A stretch of DNA of 64,000 bases from Enterovirga rhinocerotis. GTDB lineage: Bacteria; Pseudomonadota; Alphaproteobacteria; Rhizobiales; Beijerinckiaceae. Positions within the stretch are counted from its first letter, which is position 1. Each line of letters begins with the position of its first letter. The notes below the pieces were generated by a model. It saw only the letters and a program-made list of their open reading frames with translations, did not search any database and had not been told where the DNA came from. The position numbers and the translations under genes are program-made. The stretch spans positions 310,001 to 374,000 of the forward strand of contig NZ_SNZR01000011.1 in assembly GCF_004363955.1 (NCBI RefSeq), given 5' to 3'. Of the stretch, positions 28,158 to 37,179 are shown piece by piece.

Positions 28158-29414
28158 ATGCCCGTCGCCCGCGCTGTTGCGCCTGCTTTCCTCGCCTGCC
28201 TTCTCGCCTTCGGCCTCGCGGCCTGCAACGAGACGCAGTCCTCCGTCCCTGCGCCCCCGGCGCTCCCGCCCGAAGTCGGCTTCATCACGGCGGCGGAGAA
28301 GCCCGTCGCGGTGGTGCGTGAACTGCCCGGCCGCGTCGCACCGACCCGGCTCGCCGAGGTCCGCGCCAGGGTGACCGGCCTCGTGACCAAGCGCTATTTC
28401 GAACAGGGCAGCCATGTGAACCAGGGCGACAAGCTCTATCAGATCGACCCCGCGCCGTTCCGCGCCGAACTCGCGAGCCAGGATGCGGAGGTCGCGCGGG
28501 CCGAGGCGACCCTGATGCTGGCGCGCCAGCAGGCGGAGCGGTTCCACACGCTGCTCGATCGCCAGGCCGCCTCGAAGGCGCAGTACGAAAACGCCTATGC
28601 GAGCATGAAGCAGGCCGAAGCCGCCCTTGCCGGTGCGAAGGCGGCGCAGAGCCGCGCCCGGTTGAACCTCGACTACGCCACCGTCCGCGCGCCCATCAGC
28701 GGCCGCATCGGTCGCGCGCTTCTCACCGAGGGCGCCCTCGTCGACGCGAATTCCGCCCAGAACCTCGCCACCATCCAGCAGCTCGACCCGATCTATGTCG
28801 ACATCACGCAATCGGTCGGCGAATTGCGCCGCCTGCGCAGGGATCTCGCCAGCGGCGAGCTGTCTCAGATCGCGCCGGACGTCGCGACCGTCCGCCTGAT
28901 CCATGACGACGGCACGCTGTACGAGCATTCCGGCCGCCTCCTGTTCTCCGAGGTGACGGCCGATCCGTCGACGGGGCAGGTGACGCTGCGCGTCGAGATC
29001 CCGAACCCGTCCGGCGAGCTCTTCCCCGGCATGTATGCCCGGGCCCGGATCGAGCAGGCGATCGACCAGGACGCCATCGCGGTGCCGCAGCAGGCCGTCC
29101 AGCACGACCTCGACGGGCAGCCCCAGCTCTACGTCGTGCAGGACGACGACACCGTCGCGGCCCGTCCGGTCAGCCTCGGCGACGTCGTCGACGGGCAATG
29201 GATCGTGCGCGACGGCGTGAAGTCCGGCGATCGGGTCGTCGTCGACGGCTTCCAGCGCATTTCGATGGGGATCAAGGTCAAGGCGGTGAAGCTCGAAGGC
29301 GGGCGCTTGACGCTGAACGCCCCGGCTCCCGCATCCTCCTCGGACCGTCTCGCTCAGTCGGAGACGGCCTCGGCGCCGCGGCAGGAGCCGCAGACGACCG
29401 GCTCGATTCGCTGA
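28158..29414 (+). CDS. RND efflux pump periplasmic adaptor (MexA/AcrA type)
   Basis: A 418-residue membrane fusion protein. It starts with a lipoprotein signal whose lipobox is GLAAC (acylated Cys at residue 24), followed by the barrel-sandwich hybrid (VRARVTGLVTKRYFEQGSHV, QGDKLYQIDPAPF), a coiled-coil hairpin rich in Ala/Gln/Glu, LNLDYATVRAPISGRIGRAL, a beta-barrel and a membrane-proximal domain. It couples the inner-membrane pump at 29424 to an outer-membrane channel. Start ATG 28158 is chosen for the signal; an earlier ATG would add an Arg-rich extension. No local repressor gene is seen, and no TolC homologue is adjacent. Confidence 0.9.
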   Translation: MPVARAVAPAFLACLLAFGLAACNETQSSVPAPPALPPEVGFITAAEKPVAVVRELPGRVAPTRLAEVRARVTGLVTKRYFEQGSHVNQGDKLYQIDPAPFRAELASQDAEVARAEATLMLARQQAERFHTLLDRQAASKAQYENAYASMKQAEAALAGAKAAQSRARLNLDYATVRAPISGRIGRALLTEGALVDANSAQNLATIQQLDPIYVDITQSVGELRRLRRDLASGELSQIAPDVATVRLIHDDGTLYEHSGRLLFSEVTADPSTGQVTLRVEIPNPSGELFPGMYARARIEQAIDQDAIAVPQQAVQHDLDGQPQLYVVQDDDTVAARPVSLGDVVDGQWIVRDGVKSGDRVVVDGFQRISMGIKVKAVKLEGGRLTLNAPAPASSSDRLAQSETASAPRQEPQTTGSIR

Positions 29415-29423
29415 GGCCCGGAC

Positions 29424-32400
29424 ATGGCGAGTTTCTTCATCGACCGCCCGGTCTTCGCCTGGGTGGTGGCGATCTTCATCGTGCTCGGGGGGATACTTGC
29501 GATCCCCTTCCTGCCGGTCGCGCAATATCCGGTCATCGCGCCGCCTTCGATCGCGCTCGCGACCTCCTATCCCGGCGCGACGGTCGAATCCCTCTACACC
29601 TCGACGACGAGGCTCATCGAGGATGAGCTGAACGGCGCGGCGAACATCCAGTCCTTCGAATCGGCGACGGACACGTTCGGCACGATCGAGATCACGGCCA
29701 ACTTTGCCCCCGGCACGGATACGAGCCTTGCCGGCGTCGAGGTGCAGAACCGCCTGAAGCGCGTCGAGGCGCGCCTTCCGGCCGAGGTGCGGCTGCAGGG
29801 CATCCTCGTCGAGGAGGCCTCCGCCGCGACGTTGCAGATCATCACGCTCGAATCGACGGACGGGAAGACCGACGAGGTCGCCCTCGGCGACTTCCTGATG
29901 CGCAACGTCATCAACGAGATCCGGCGCATTCCCGGCGTCGGCCGGGCGACGCTCTATTCGACGGAGCGGGCGCTCCGCATCTGGATCGATCCAGACAAGC
30001 TGCGCGGCCTCTCGCTGACGGCCGACGACGTCACGAACGCCATCGGCCGGCAGAACGTCCAGGTCGCCTCCGGCGCGGTCGGCGCCGAACCGAGCCCGGC
30101 GAACCAGACCACGACGGTCCCGATCGTCGTGAAGGGGCAGATGACGACGCCGGAGGATTTCGGCGCGATCGTCCTGCGGGCGAACGAAAGCGGCGCGACG
30201 GTGCGGCTGCGCGACGTCGCGCGGATCGAGCTCGGCGGCGACGACTACAAGTTCACGACGCGCCTCAATGGCGGGCCGGCGGCCGGCCTCTCCGTCACGC
30301 TCGCCCCCGGCGCCAACGCGCTCCAGACGGCGAACGCCATCCGGGCGAAGATGCACGAACTCGCCCAGTTCTTTCCCGACAACCTGAAGTGGGACATTCC
30401 CTACGACATCACGCCGACGATCAACGTCTCGCTGAAGAAGGTGCTGCTCACGCTGATCGAGGCGGTGGTCCTCGTCTTCGCCGTGATGTTCCTCTTCCTC
30501 CAGAACTTCCGCTACACGCTCATTCCGACCATCGTCGTGCCGATCGCGCTGTTGGGCACCTGCCTGACGATGCTGCTCGCCGGCTTCTCGATCAACGTCC
30601 TCACGCTGTTCGGCATGGTGCTGGCGATCGGCATCCTCGTGGACGACGCGATCGTGGTGGTCGAGAACGTGGAGCGCATCATGCAGGAGGAGGGCCTCTC
30701 ACCGAGGGAGGCCACCAAGAAGGCGATGGGGCAGATCACGGGCGCGATCATCGGCATCACGCTCGTCCTCGTCGCCGTCTTCATCCCGATGGCGTTCTTC
30801 CCCGGCTCGGTCGGCGTGATCTACCGGCAGTTCTCGATCGCGATGGTGACGTCCATCGCCTTCTCGGCCCTGCTGGCGCTGTCGCTGACCCCCGCGCTCT
30901 GCGCGACCATGCTGAAGCCCATCGAGGCCGGGCATGGCCATGCGAAGACCGGCTTCTTCGGCTGGTTCAACCGCATGGTGGACCGCGAGACCGCGCGCTA
31001 CGGGCGCGGCGTCGGCATGATGATCCGGAAATCGGGGCGGGTCATGCTGATCTACGCGATCATCTGCGCCGGCATGGGCTATGCCTTCTGGCGCCTGCCG
31101 ACGGGCTTCCTGCCGCTCGAGGACCAGGGCTTCTTCACGGTCGACATCCAGACCCCGCCCGGAGCCTCGTTCAGCCGCACGCAGCTCGCCGTGAAGGAGA
31201 CCGAGAAGCACCTCCTCGCCCAGCCGGGCGTCGCGACCGTGACGATCCTCAACGGCTTCTCGTTCTCGGGCCAGGCGCAGAACACCGCGCAGGCCTTCGT
31301 GACGCTGAAGGACTGGTCGGAGCGCGACGCGGAGAATTCGGCCGCCAATCTCGTGAAGAAGGCCAACCGCGAACTCGGCCGCTACCGGGATGCGACGATC
31401 CAGGCGCTCGAACCGCCGCCGGTCGACAATCTCGGCAACGCGTCGGGCTTCTCGTTCCGCCTCCAGGACCGGGCGCAGAAGGGCTATGACGAGCTGAACA
31501 AGGCCCAGGAGCAGCTTCTCGCGCTCGCCCGCAAGAGCCCGCTTCTGCGCGAGGTCTATGTCGAGGGCCTGCCGCCCTCGCCGCGCGCGGAGCTGATCAT
31601 CGACCGCGAGAAGGCCGGTGCGCTCGGCGTCGGGTTCGACGAGATCAACAAGATGCTGACGACCTATCTCGGCTCGTCCTACGTCAACGATTTCCCGAAC
31701 CGCGGAAAGATGCAGCGGGTGATCGTCCAGGCCGAGGATTCCCAGCGTCTCCAGGCCTCGGACGTCCTGAGCTACGCGATCCGCAACGCGTCCGGCGCGA
31801 TGGTCCCGGTTTCGTCCTTCGCCTCGCTCGAATGGCGGATGGGGCCGACCCAGATCGTCGGCTTCAACGGCTATCAGTCGGTGCGCTTCACCGGCGAGCC
31901 GGCGCCCGGCTACACCACCGGCGATGCCATCGCCGAGATGGAGCGGCTGATGCAGCAATTGCCGAAGGGCTTCGGCCATACCTGGACCGGGCAGTCGCAG
32001 CAGGAGAAGGAGGCGGGCTCGACCGCCTCGCTCCTCCTCGCCCTGTCGGTGCTGATCGTCTTCCTGTGCCTCGCGGCGCTCTACGAGAGCTGGTCGATCC
32101 CGACCTCGGTGCTGCTCGTCGTGCCGCTCGGCGTGGTCGGGGCGCTCGCCGCGGTCTATGCGCGGGGACTGCCGAACGACGTCTATTTCAAGATCGGCCT
32201 CATCACGATCATCGGGCTCGCGGCCAAGAACGCGATCCTGATCGTCGAATTCGCCAAGGACCTGCGCCACCAGGGCAAGCCGCTGGCGGAGGCGACGGTC
32301 GAGGCGGCGCGGCTGCGCTTCCGGCCGATCGTGATGACGTCGCTCGCCTTCATCCTCGGCGTGGTGCCGCTCGCCATCGCGACGGGCGCGTCCTCGAAGA

Positions 32401-32597
32401 GCCAGCAGGCGATCGGCACGGGCGTCATGGGCGGCATGATCTCGGCGACGGTGCTCGCGATCTTCTTCGTTCCGGTCTTCTTCTGGGTGGTGATCCGCCT
32501 GACGGACAAGGCGGCGCGCCAGGAGCCGCAGCCGGAGAAGCCGGCCGCGGTCGCGGCCGCGCCGGATGACGGGGAGGCGGCGCAAGGCGCGCATTGA
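29424..32597 (+). CDS. RND multidrug efflux pump (AcrB/MexB type)
   Basis: A 1057-residue inner-membrane proton-driven transporter, starting MASFFIDRPVFAWVVAIFIV. Two repeats of six transmembrane helices and large periplasmic loops are seen. Proton-relay Asp residues are visible in GILVDDAIVVVENVERIM, and the second half has IIGLAAKNAILIVEFAKDL and FRPIVMTSLAFILGVVPLA. It is a full-length HAE1-type pump, starting ten bases after the adaptor stop in one operon. Substrates probably hydrophobic drugs or solvents; not specific. Confidence 0.95.
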   Translation: MASFFIDRPVFAWVVAIFIVLGGILAIPFLPVAQYPVIAPPSIALATSYPGATVESLYTSTTRLIEDELNGAANIQSFESATDTFGTIEITANFAPGTDTSLAGVEVQNRLKRVEARLPAEVRLQGILVEEASAATLQIITLESTDGKTDEVALGDFLMRNVINEIRRIPGVGRATLYSTERALRIWIDPDKLRGLSLTADDVTNAIGRQNVQVASGAVGAEPSPANQTTTVPIVVKGQMTTPEDFGAIVLRANESGATVRLRDVARIELGGDDYKFTTRLNGGPAAGLSVTLAPGANALQTANAIRAKMHELAQFFPDNLKWDIPYDITPTINVSLKKVLLTLIEAVVLVFAVMFLFLQNFRYTLIPTIVVPIALLGTCLTMLLAGFSINVLTLFGMVLAIGILVDDAIVVVENVERIMQEEGLSPREATKKAMGQITGAIIGITLVLVAVFIPMAFFPGSVGVIYRQFSIAMVTSIAFSALLALSLTPALCATMLKPIEAGHGHAKTGFFGWFNRMVDRETARYGRGVGMMIRKSGRVMLIYAIICAGMGYAFWRLPTGFLPLEDQGFFTVDIQTPPGASFSRTQLAVKETEKHLLAQPGVATVTILNGFSFSGQAQNTAQAFVTLKDWSERDAENSAANLVKKANRELGRYRDATIQALEPPPVDNLGNASGFSFRLQDRAQKGYDELNKAQEQLLALARKSPLLREVYVEGLPPSPRAELIIDREKAGALGVGFDEINKMLTTYLGSSYVNDFPNRGKMQRVIVQAEDSQRLQASDVLSYAIRNASGAMVPVSSFASLEWRMGPTQIVGFNGYQSVRFTGEPAPGYTTGDAIAEMERLMQQLPKGFGHTWTGQSQQEKEAGSTASLLLALSVLIVFLCLAALYESWSIPTSVLLVVPLGVVGALAAVYARGLPNDVYFKIGLITIIGLAAKNAILIVEFAKDLRHQGKPLAEATVEAARLRFRPIVMTSLAFILGVVPLAIATGASSKSQQAIGTGVMGGMISATVLAIFFVPVFFWVVIRLTDKAARQEPQPEKPAAVAAAPDDGEAAQGAH

Positions 32598-32615
32598 GGA
32601 CTGAGCCCGCTCTCG

Positions 32616-32742
32616 GATCCCTCCCCTCAGGGGAGGGCGAGTCGGCGCCAGCCGACCGGGGCGGGGTGACGCCGCGGTCGGGCTCTCCCCACCCGGCTCG
32701 ACGCTTCGCCTCGACTCGACCCTCCCCTCCAGGGAGGGATCG
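32616..32742. repeat. GC-rich inverted-repeat element
   Basis: A copy of the family with arms GATCCCTCCCCTCAGGGGAG and a mirror ending CTCCAGGGAGGGATC, interior GGGGCGGGGTG and CTCCCCACCCGG. It follows the RND pump gene by 19 bases and could act as its 3' terminator. The remainder of the 310-base gap (32743-32908) shows no gene. Confidence 0.8.
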
Positions 32743-32908
32743 GCGGCGCGCCGCCTTCGGGTTGCGCGGTTCGAGGCGCGGGCCTATGGCCCGCTCATCG
32801 GCATGACGCCCGCCGCGTTCGGCGTCGACGTTTCGAAGACGGCGTCATGCTGAGGGTCGCGTCGCGGCCCGTCTCGACGCACGCAATCCGGTCTGGGCAA
32901 GTCAAGCG

Positions 32909-33928
32909 ATGGCATCCACCGAGTTCCCCAAGGTCGCCGTGGTCGGCGTCGGCATCTGGGGCAGGAACCACGCCCGCAACCACGCCGAGATCGGCTCGCT
33001 CGCGGCGGTGGTCGACAAGGATGCGGAGGCGGCCGCGCGCATCGCCGGCCAGCACGGTGTCCCCGTCAGGAGCTTCGACGAGGTGCTGGCCGATCCGGCC
33101 ATCGAGGGCATCGTCTTCGCCCTGCCGCCCTCGCAGAACCTGCCGCTCGGCCGGCGCGCGATCGAGGCGGGCAAGCATCCCTTCGTCGAGAAGCCCCTCG
33201 CCATGAACGGGCGGCAGGGGGCGGAGCTGGTCGCGCTCGCCGAGGCCGCCGATCGCCGGCTGATGATCGGCCATATCCTGCATTACCATCCGGCCTTCGT
33301 GGCCCTGGCCGGCCTCGTCGCCGAGGGGCGGCTCGGCCGCATCCTCTCCTGCGTCTCGCATCGCATGGATCTCGGCCGCATCCGGCGCGAGGAGGATGCG
33401 CTCTGGGCGCTCGGCACGCACGACGTGTCCATGATCCTGCGGCTGATGGGCGCCGATCCGCTGCACGTGACGGCCACCGGCGGCCGGCACACCCATCCGA
33501 CCATCGCCGACACGACGCATGTCGCCATGGATTTCGGCGCGGGCGCGGCGGCCGAGATCCGCGTGTCCTGGCTGCATCCCTTCAAGGAGCAGCGGCTCGT
33601 CGTGATCGGCGAGGAGGCGATGGCCGTCTTCGACGATCTCCAGCCCTGGGATACGAAGCTCGTCCTCTATCGCCACCGCTTCGGCGAGCGGGACGGGCGC
33701 CCCTTCGCCGAGAAGGCGGACGGCGAGCCGGTTCCCGTCGAGCCGGGAGAGCCGCTGAAGCGCGAATGCCTCCATTTCCTGGCCTCGATCCGCTCGGGCG
33801 AGACGCCGCTCACGGACGGGCGCGAAGGGCTCCGCGTGCTGCGCGTGCTCGAACGGGCGAGCGCGTCGCTCGCCGACGAGGCCCGCATCAAGGCCTATGA
33901 GCGCATCCGCGGCACGCCGCGGAGCTGA
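32909..33928 (+). CDS. Gfo/Idh/MocA-family NAD(P)-dependent oxidoreductase
   Basis: A 339-residue protein with an N-terminal Rossmann fold (VAVVGVGIWGRNHARNHAEI), the family motif EKPLAMNGRQG at about residue 96, and the substrate domain (LMIGHILHYHPAFVALAGLV, then WALGTHDVSMILRLMG, a conserved His). The shape fits UDP-sugar or inositol-type dehydrogenases, such as WbpB-like enzymes in surface polysaccharide synthesis, which also show the GHILHYHPA stretch. It lies 3 kb before polysaccharide genes. Upstream Shine-Dalgarno is weak; the ATG follows AAGTCAAGCG. Confidence 0.85.
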   Translation: MASTEFPKVAVVGVGIWGRNHARNHAEIGSLAAVVDKDAEAAARIAGQHGVPVRSFDEVLADPAIEGIVFALPPSQNLPLGRRAIEAGKHPFVEKPLAMNGRQGAELVALAEAADRRLMIGHILHYHPAFVALAGLVAEGRLGRILSCVSHRMDLGRIRREEDALWALGTHDVSMILRLMGADPLHVTATGGRHTHPTIADTTHVAMDFGAGAAAEIRVSWLHPFKEQRLVVIGEEAMAVFDDLQPWDTKLVLYRHRFGERDGRPFAEKADGEPVPVEPGEPLKRECLHFLASIRSGETPLTDGREGLRVLRVLERASASLADEARIKAYERIRGTPRS

Positions 33929-33956
33929 CCGTCTACCGGGGCCCGGCATCCTGCGA

Positions 33957-33976
33957 CATCCCGCCCGGGCGGGATG
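33957..33976. repeat. Perfect 20-bp palindrome
   Basis: CATCCCGCCCGGGCGGGATG is its own reverse complement. It sits in the 100-base gap between the oxidoreductase and DUF1800 genes. No T-run follows, so it is a weak terminator candidate; it might equally be a regulatory site for the downstream pair. Confidence 0.5.
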
Positions 33977-34028
33977 CCATATTGCGCCCGCATTGCCCGG
34001 CTCCACATGACGCCTGTCGCGAACGGGG

Positions 34029-35438
34029 ATGCCCTTGCTCAGCAGGAGCGCTGTAGCCGCATTGGGACGATTCGGGCTCGGCCCTCGCCATGACATGAGC
34101 GAGGCCGTCGGGCGCGATCCCCTGGGCGCGTTCCGCGAGGAGATCGGCCGCGGCACCGTTCCTCAGCCGACCGCGCCGGACCTCATGCCGACCGCCCAGG
34201 CTCTCAAGGAGCTGGAGGAGGAACAGAACCTGTTCCGCGCGGCCCGTCGGAAAGGCAATGCCCGCGTCGCCGCCAATCCCCAGTCGGAGCCGACGCCCGA
34301 GGAGACCATGGTGCCGAAGCCGCCGCTGGTCTTCCAGCGGCAGCTGGCATCGGAGCTGAAGGCCCGCCTTCGCCTCGCGATCGAGAGCGAAACCGGCTTC
34401 ATCGAGCGGCTGGTGTGGTTCTGGTCGAACCACTTCGCCGTCTCGATCTCGAAAGGCGCGCAGACGCGCGTCAGCGTCGGATCGTATGAGCGAGAGGCGA
34501 TCAGGCCGCATGTCCTCGGCCGGTTCGAGGACATGCTTCTCGCCGTCGAGCAGCATCCGACCATGCTGTTCTACCTCGACAACCAGCTCTCGGTCGGCCC
34601 GAACTCGCCGGCCGGCCGCAATCGCCGCCGCGGCCTGAACGAGAATCTCGCGCGCGAGATCCTCGAGCTCCACACGCTCGGGGTGAATGGCGGCTATGGC
34701 CAGGACGATGTCGTCGCGCTCGCCAAGATCCTGACCGGCCATCAGATCGCGGGGCTGGACGGCCGCCTCGGCGAGCCGGGAACGACAGTCTTCAATCCCG
34801 GTCTGCACGAGCCCGGTCCCGTGACGCTCCTCAAGACGGTCTATCCCGATACCGGAGCCGACCAGGCGCGGTCCGCATTGAGGGCGCTCGCGCATCACCC
34901 GTCGACGGCCCGTCACATCGCCCGCAAGCTCGTCGTGCATTTCCTGAGCGACCGGCCGGATGCGGCAGCCGTCGAACGACTGGAATCGGTCTTCCGCAAG
35001 ACCGGTGGCGACCTCAAGGCCGTCTCGCTCGCGCTCCTCGACCTGCCGCAGGCCGGCGAGACGGAGTTCTCCAAGATCCGGCTGCCCCAGGAATTCGTCG
35101 TCGCGGGCTTCCGCCTCTGCAATCTGCAGGCGGACAGGCTCTACGGCGTGTTCATGCAAGGCCTTCGCGCTCTCGGCCAGGCGGTGTGGAATCCGGGCGG
35201 CCCGGACGGCTTCCCCGACGACGCCGCACACTGGGAATCGGCCGAGGGGATAAAGACCCGCCTCGACGTCGCCGCCTCGATCGCCCGGCGGGCCCAGTCG
35301 CTCGACCCCCGCTTGCTGGCCGAACAGGGCCTCGGGGAACTCGCCGCCGCCGAGACCCTTCAGAGCATCCGGGCCGCGGAGAGCCGGGCCCAGGGCATCG
35401 CCATCCTGCTCATGTCTCCCGAATTCCAACGGAGATAG
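34029..35438 (+). CDS. DUF1800-domain protein
   Basis: A 469-residue protein matching DUF1800 (PF08811). The N-terminus LLSRSAVAALGRFGLGPRHD and the central ARLRLAIESETGFIERLVWF-type segment, WSNHFAVSI, LARLEILELHTLGVNG-like NENLAREILELHTLGVNGGY and the later HPSTARHIARKLVVHFLSD are characteristic. Function of the family is unknown. It is always found beside DUF1501 genes, as here (four bases upstream of the next ORF), so the two probably act together. No signal peptide is obvious. Codon usage matches the chromosome. Confidence 0.85.
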   Translation: MPLLSRSAVAALGRFGLGPRHDMSEAVGRDPLGAFREEIGRGTVPQPTAPDLMPTAQALKELEEEQNLFRAARRKGNARVAANPQSEPTPEETMVPKPPLVFQRQLASELKARLRLAIESETGFIERLVWFWSNHFAVSISKGAQTRVSVGSYEREAIRPHVLGRFEDMLLAVEQHPTMLFYLDNQLSVGPNSPAGRNRRRGLNENLAREILELHTLGVNGGYGQDDVVALAKILTGHQIAGLDGRLGEPGTTVFNPGLHEPGPVTLLKTVYPDTGADQARSALRALAHHPSTARHIARKLVVHFLSDRPDAAAVERLESVFRKTGGDLKAVSLALLDLPQAGETEFSKIRLPQEFVVAGFRLCNLQADRLYGVFMQGLRALGQAVWNPGGPDGFPDDAAHWESAEGIKTRLDVAASIARRAQSLDPRLLAEQGLGELAAAETLQSIRAAESRAQGIAILLMSPEFQRR

Positions 35439-35442
35439 GCCA

Positions 35443-36669
35443 ATGACCGGATGTTCCGACTATCTCTCGCGCCGCGCGGTGCTCGGATCGGCGGGTGCGA
35501 TGTTCGCCTGGGGGTTCGCGCCCCGCTTCGCCCAGGCCGCCGGGGGGCGGGATACGCGCTTCCTCTGCATCGTCCTGCGCGGCGCGATCGACGGCCTGTC
35601 GGCCGTCGCGCCGCTGGGCGATCCGGCCTATGCCGGCCTGCGCGGCAGCATCGCGCTCAGCGCCACGGGCGAGGTGCCCGCGCTGCCGCTGGACGGCTTC
35701 TTCTATCTCCACCCCGCGCTGCCCGAACTGCATCGCAGCTTCCAGGCGAAGGAAGCCCTGATCTGCCATGCGGTCGCGACCGGATACCGGCAGCGGTCGC
35801 ATTTCGATGGCCAGGACGTGTTGGAAAGCGGACAGCCGAAGCCCGGCATGACGGCGTCGGGCTGGCTCAATCGGCTGGTCGCCCAATTGCCCGCCGGCAG
35901 CACGGTGCGGGGAAATAGCGGCCTGGCCGTCGGCACCGTCCCGCCGCTCGTCCTGCGCGGACCGGCACCGATCGTCGGCTGGGCTCCTCCGGTGATCGGC
36001 CTCGCCGACGACGATCTCGCGGAGCGCGTGCTGAGCCTGTACCGGCAGCGCGACCGCCGGCTGGCCGACGTGCTGGAGCGAGGGTTGGACGTCCGCCGCA
36101 CGGTGATGGAATCGGGGCGGGCTGCGGAGCGGATGGACGGCAATCCGGGTACGCCGGGCGGCATGCGAACGATCGCGCGGGGCGCCGCTCGCCTCCTGGC
36201 CGCTCCGGATGGGCCGCGCGTCGCGGCCATGGCCTTCGAGGGGTGGGACACCCATGCCAACGAGGGCGGAGCAAAGGGGCGGCTGGCGCATCTCCTCGGA
36301 GGATTGGATCAGGCGCTCGTGGCGATCCGCACCGAACTCCAGGAGCACTGGAAGGATACGGTTGTCATGGTCGTGACCGAATTCGGTCGTACGGCTCGCG
36401 TGAACGGGACGGTCGGCACGGATCACGGGACCGGCACGATCGCCCTGCTCGTCGGTGGCTGCGTGAATGGGGGGCGGGTGATCTCGGATTGGCCGGGGCT
36501 GAAGCCGGGCGATCTGCACGACGGCCGCGATCTGAAACCGACGCTGGATGTGAGGGCGTTGGCGAGCGGGTTGTTCGCCGATCTGTTCGGTGTCTCGCGG
36601 GCGCGGCTCGGTGAGGTCGTCTTCCCGGAGACGATCGGGCTCCGCCCGGTTTCCGGCCTCATCGTGTGA
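35443..36669 (+). CDS. DUF1501-domain protein, Tat-exported
   Basis: A 408-residue protein of the DUF1501 family (PF07394), distantly related to alkaline-phosphatase-like/sulfatase folds. The N-terminus has a twin-arginine-type signal (LSRRAVLGSAGAMFAWGFAP, cleavage near AQAAGG). Family features include VLRGAIDGLSAVAPLGDPAY, RSHFDGQDVLESG, EFGRTARVNGTVGTDHGTG (the conserved GTDHG block) and LRPVSGLIV at the end. It is separated from DUF1800 by four bases. The DUF1800-DUF1501 pair is a widespread exported system without a known role. Confidence 0.87.
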   Translation: MTGCSDYLSRRAVLGSAGAMFAWGFAPRFAQAAGGRDTRFLCIVLRGAIDGLSAVAPLGDPAYAGLRGSIALSATGEVPALPLDGFFYLHPALPELHRSFQAKEALICHAVATGYRQRSHFDGQDVLESGQPKPGMTASGWLNRLVAQLPAGSTVRGNSGLAVGTVPPLVLRGPAPIVGWAPPVIGLADDDLAERVLSLYRQRDRRLADVLERGLDVRRTVMESGRAAERMDGNPGTPGGMRTIARGAARLLAAPDGPRVAAMAFEGWDTHANEGGAKGRLAHLLGGLDQALVAIRTELQEHWKDTVVMVVTEFGRTARVNGTVGTDHGTGTIALLVGGCVNGGRVISDWPGLKPGDLHDGRDLKPTLDVRALASGLFADLFGVSRARLGEVVFPETIGLRPVSGLIV

Positions 36670-36930
36670 GGGCGGCGGGGAGGAGGCCATCGGGGGCACG
36701 GGCCATGTGAAGCCCCGTCAGGCCGTTGAAATCAAATTGAAACCAAGTGCGACATTCTGTCAAAGAAAGTGACCTAGTCCTTGAGGAAAAAGCGAGGCAA
36801 GGCGTGAGCCGATCATCGCTTCGACACAGGATTGGCATAGCGTGATGCTGCCTGACCAAGCGTAGAAGCCATCATCTGCCGGGGGCTTCGGCGGGTTGTT
36901 TGGTCCGGACAATTATTGAGGAGGGGCGAG
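36670..36930. other. Intergenic region of lower G+C
   Basis: No gene seen. The stretch around 36725-36800 (TTGAAATCAAATTGAAACC and neighbouring A-rich sequence) is clearly poorer in G+C than its surroundings. A minus-strand ORF of 66 codons across it (36659-36859) lacks any homology-like character. The region probably holds the promoter for the small ORF and heparinase-family gene that follow. Confidence 0.4.
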
Positions 36931-37179
36931 TTGAATAACGACACTATTAAGACGTTGCGTGATCGGGTTGAAAACGACGGACTCTTGACGAAGGACGAGC
37001 AGCTTTTGGTCCTCCAAGATCTTTTTCGCGCGAATCGCCGCATTCTGGCTGCCAAAAAGGCCGGTTATCGCGAGAATGCGGCTGATCGGGGTGTCTGGAT
37101 GTCTCCTTCGGCCCGTCCGGCAGAAAAGTCTGCGGGCTCCCAGGACGATGAGACGGTCTCATCTTCGCAGATACTTTGA
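36931..37179 (+). CDS. Small protein of unknown function, coupled to heparinase-family gene
   Basis: An 82-residue ORF starting TTG 36931 (LNNDTIKTLRDRVENDGLL), preceded by a strong GAGGAGGGG. It is helical and charged in its first half (QDLFRANRRILAAKKAG) and Ser-rich at the end (SAGSQDDETVSSSQIL). No family recognised. Its TGA overlaps the TTG of the next gene by four bases (TTGA), which argues that it is real and translated. Base composition is lower in G+C than the flanks, suggesting recent acquisition. Confidence 0.55.
   Translation: MNNDTIKTLRDRVENDGLLTKDEQLLVLQDLFRANRRILAAKKAGYRENAADRGVWMSPSARPAEKSAGSQDDETVSSSQIL

Noticed and set aside
27930-30356. Minus-strand open frame of 808 codons
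   Set aside because: Antisense to the RND adaptor and pump; no domain features.
33957-33976. Perfect palindrome as a Rho-independent terminator
   Set aside because: No T-run follows, so I list it only as a palindrome.
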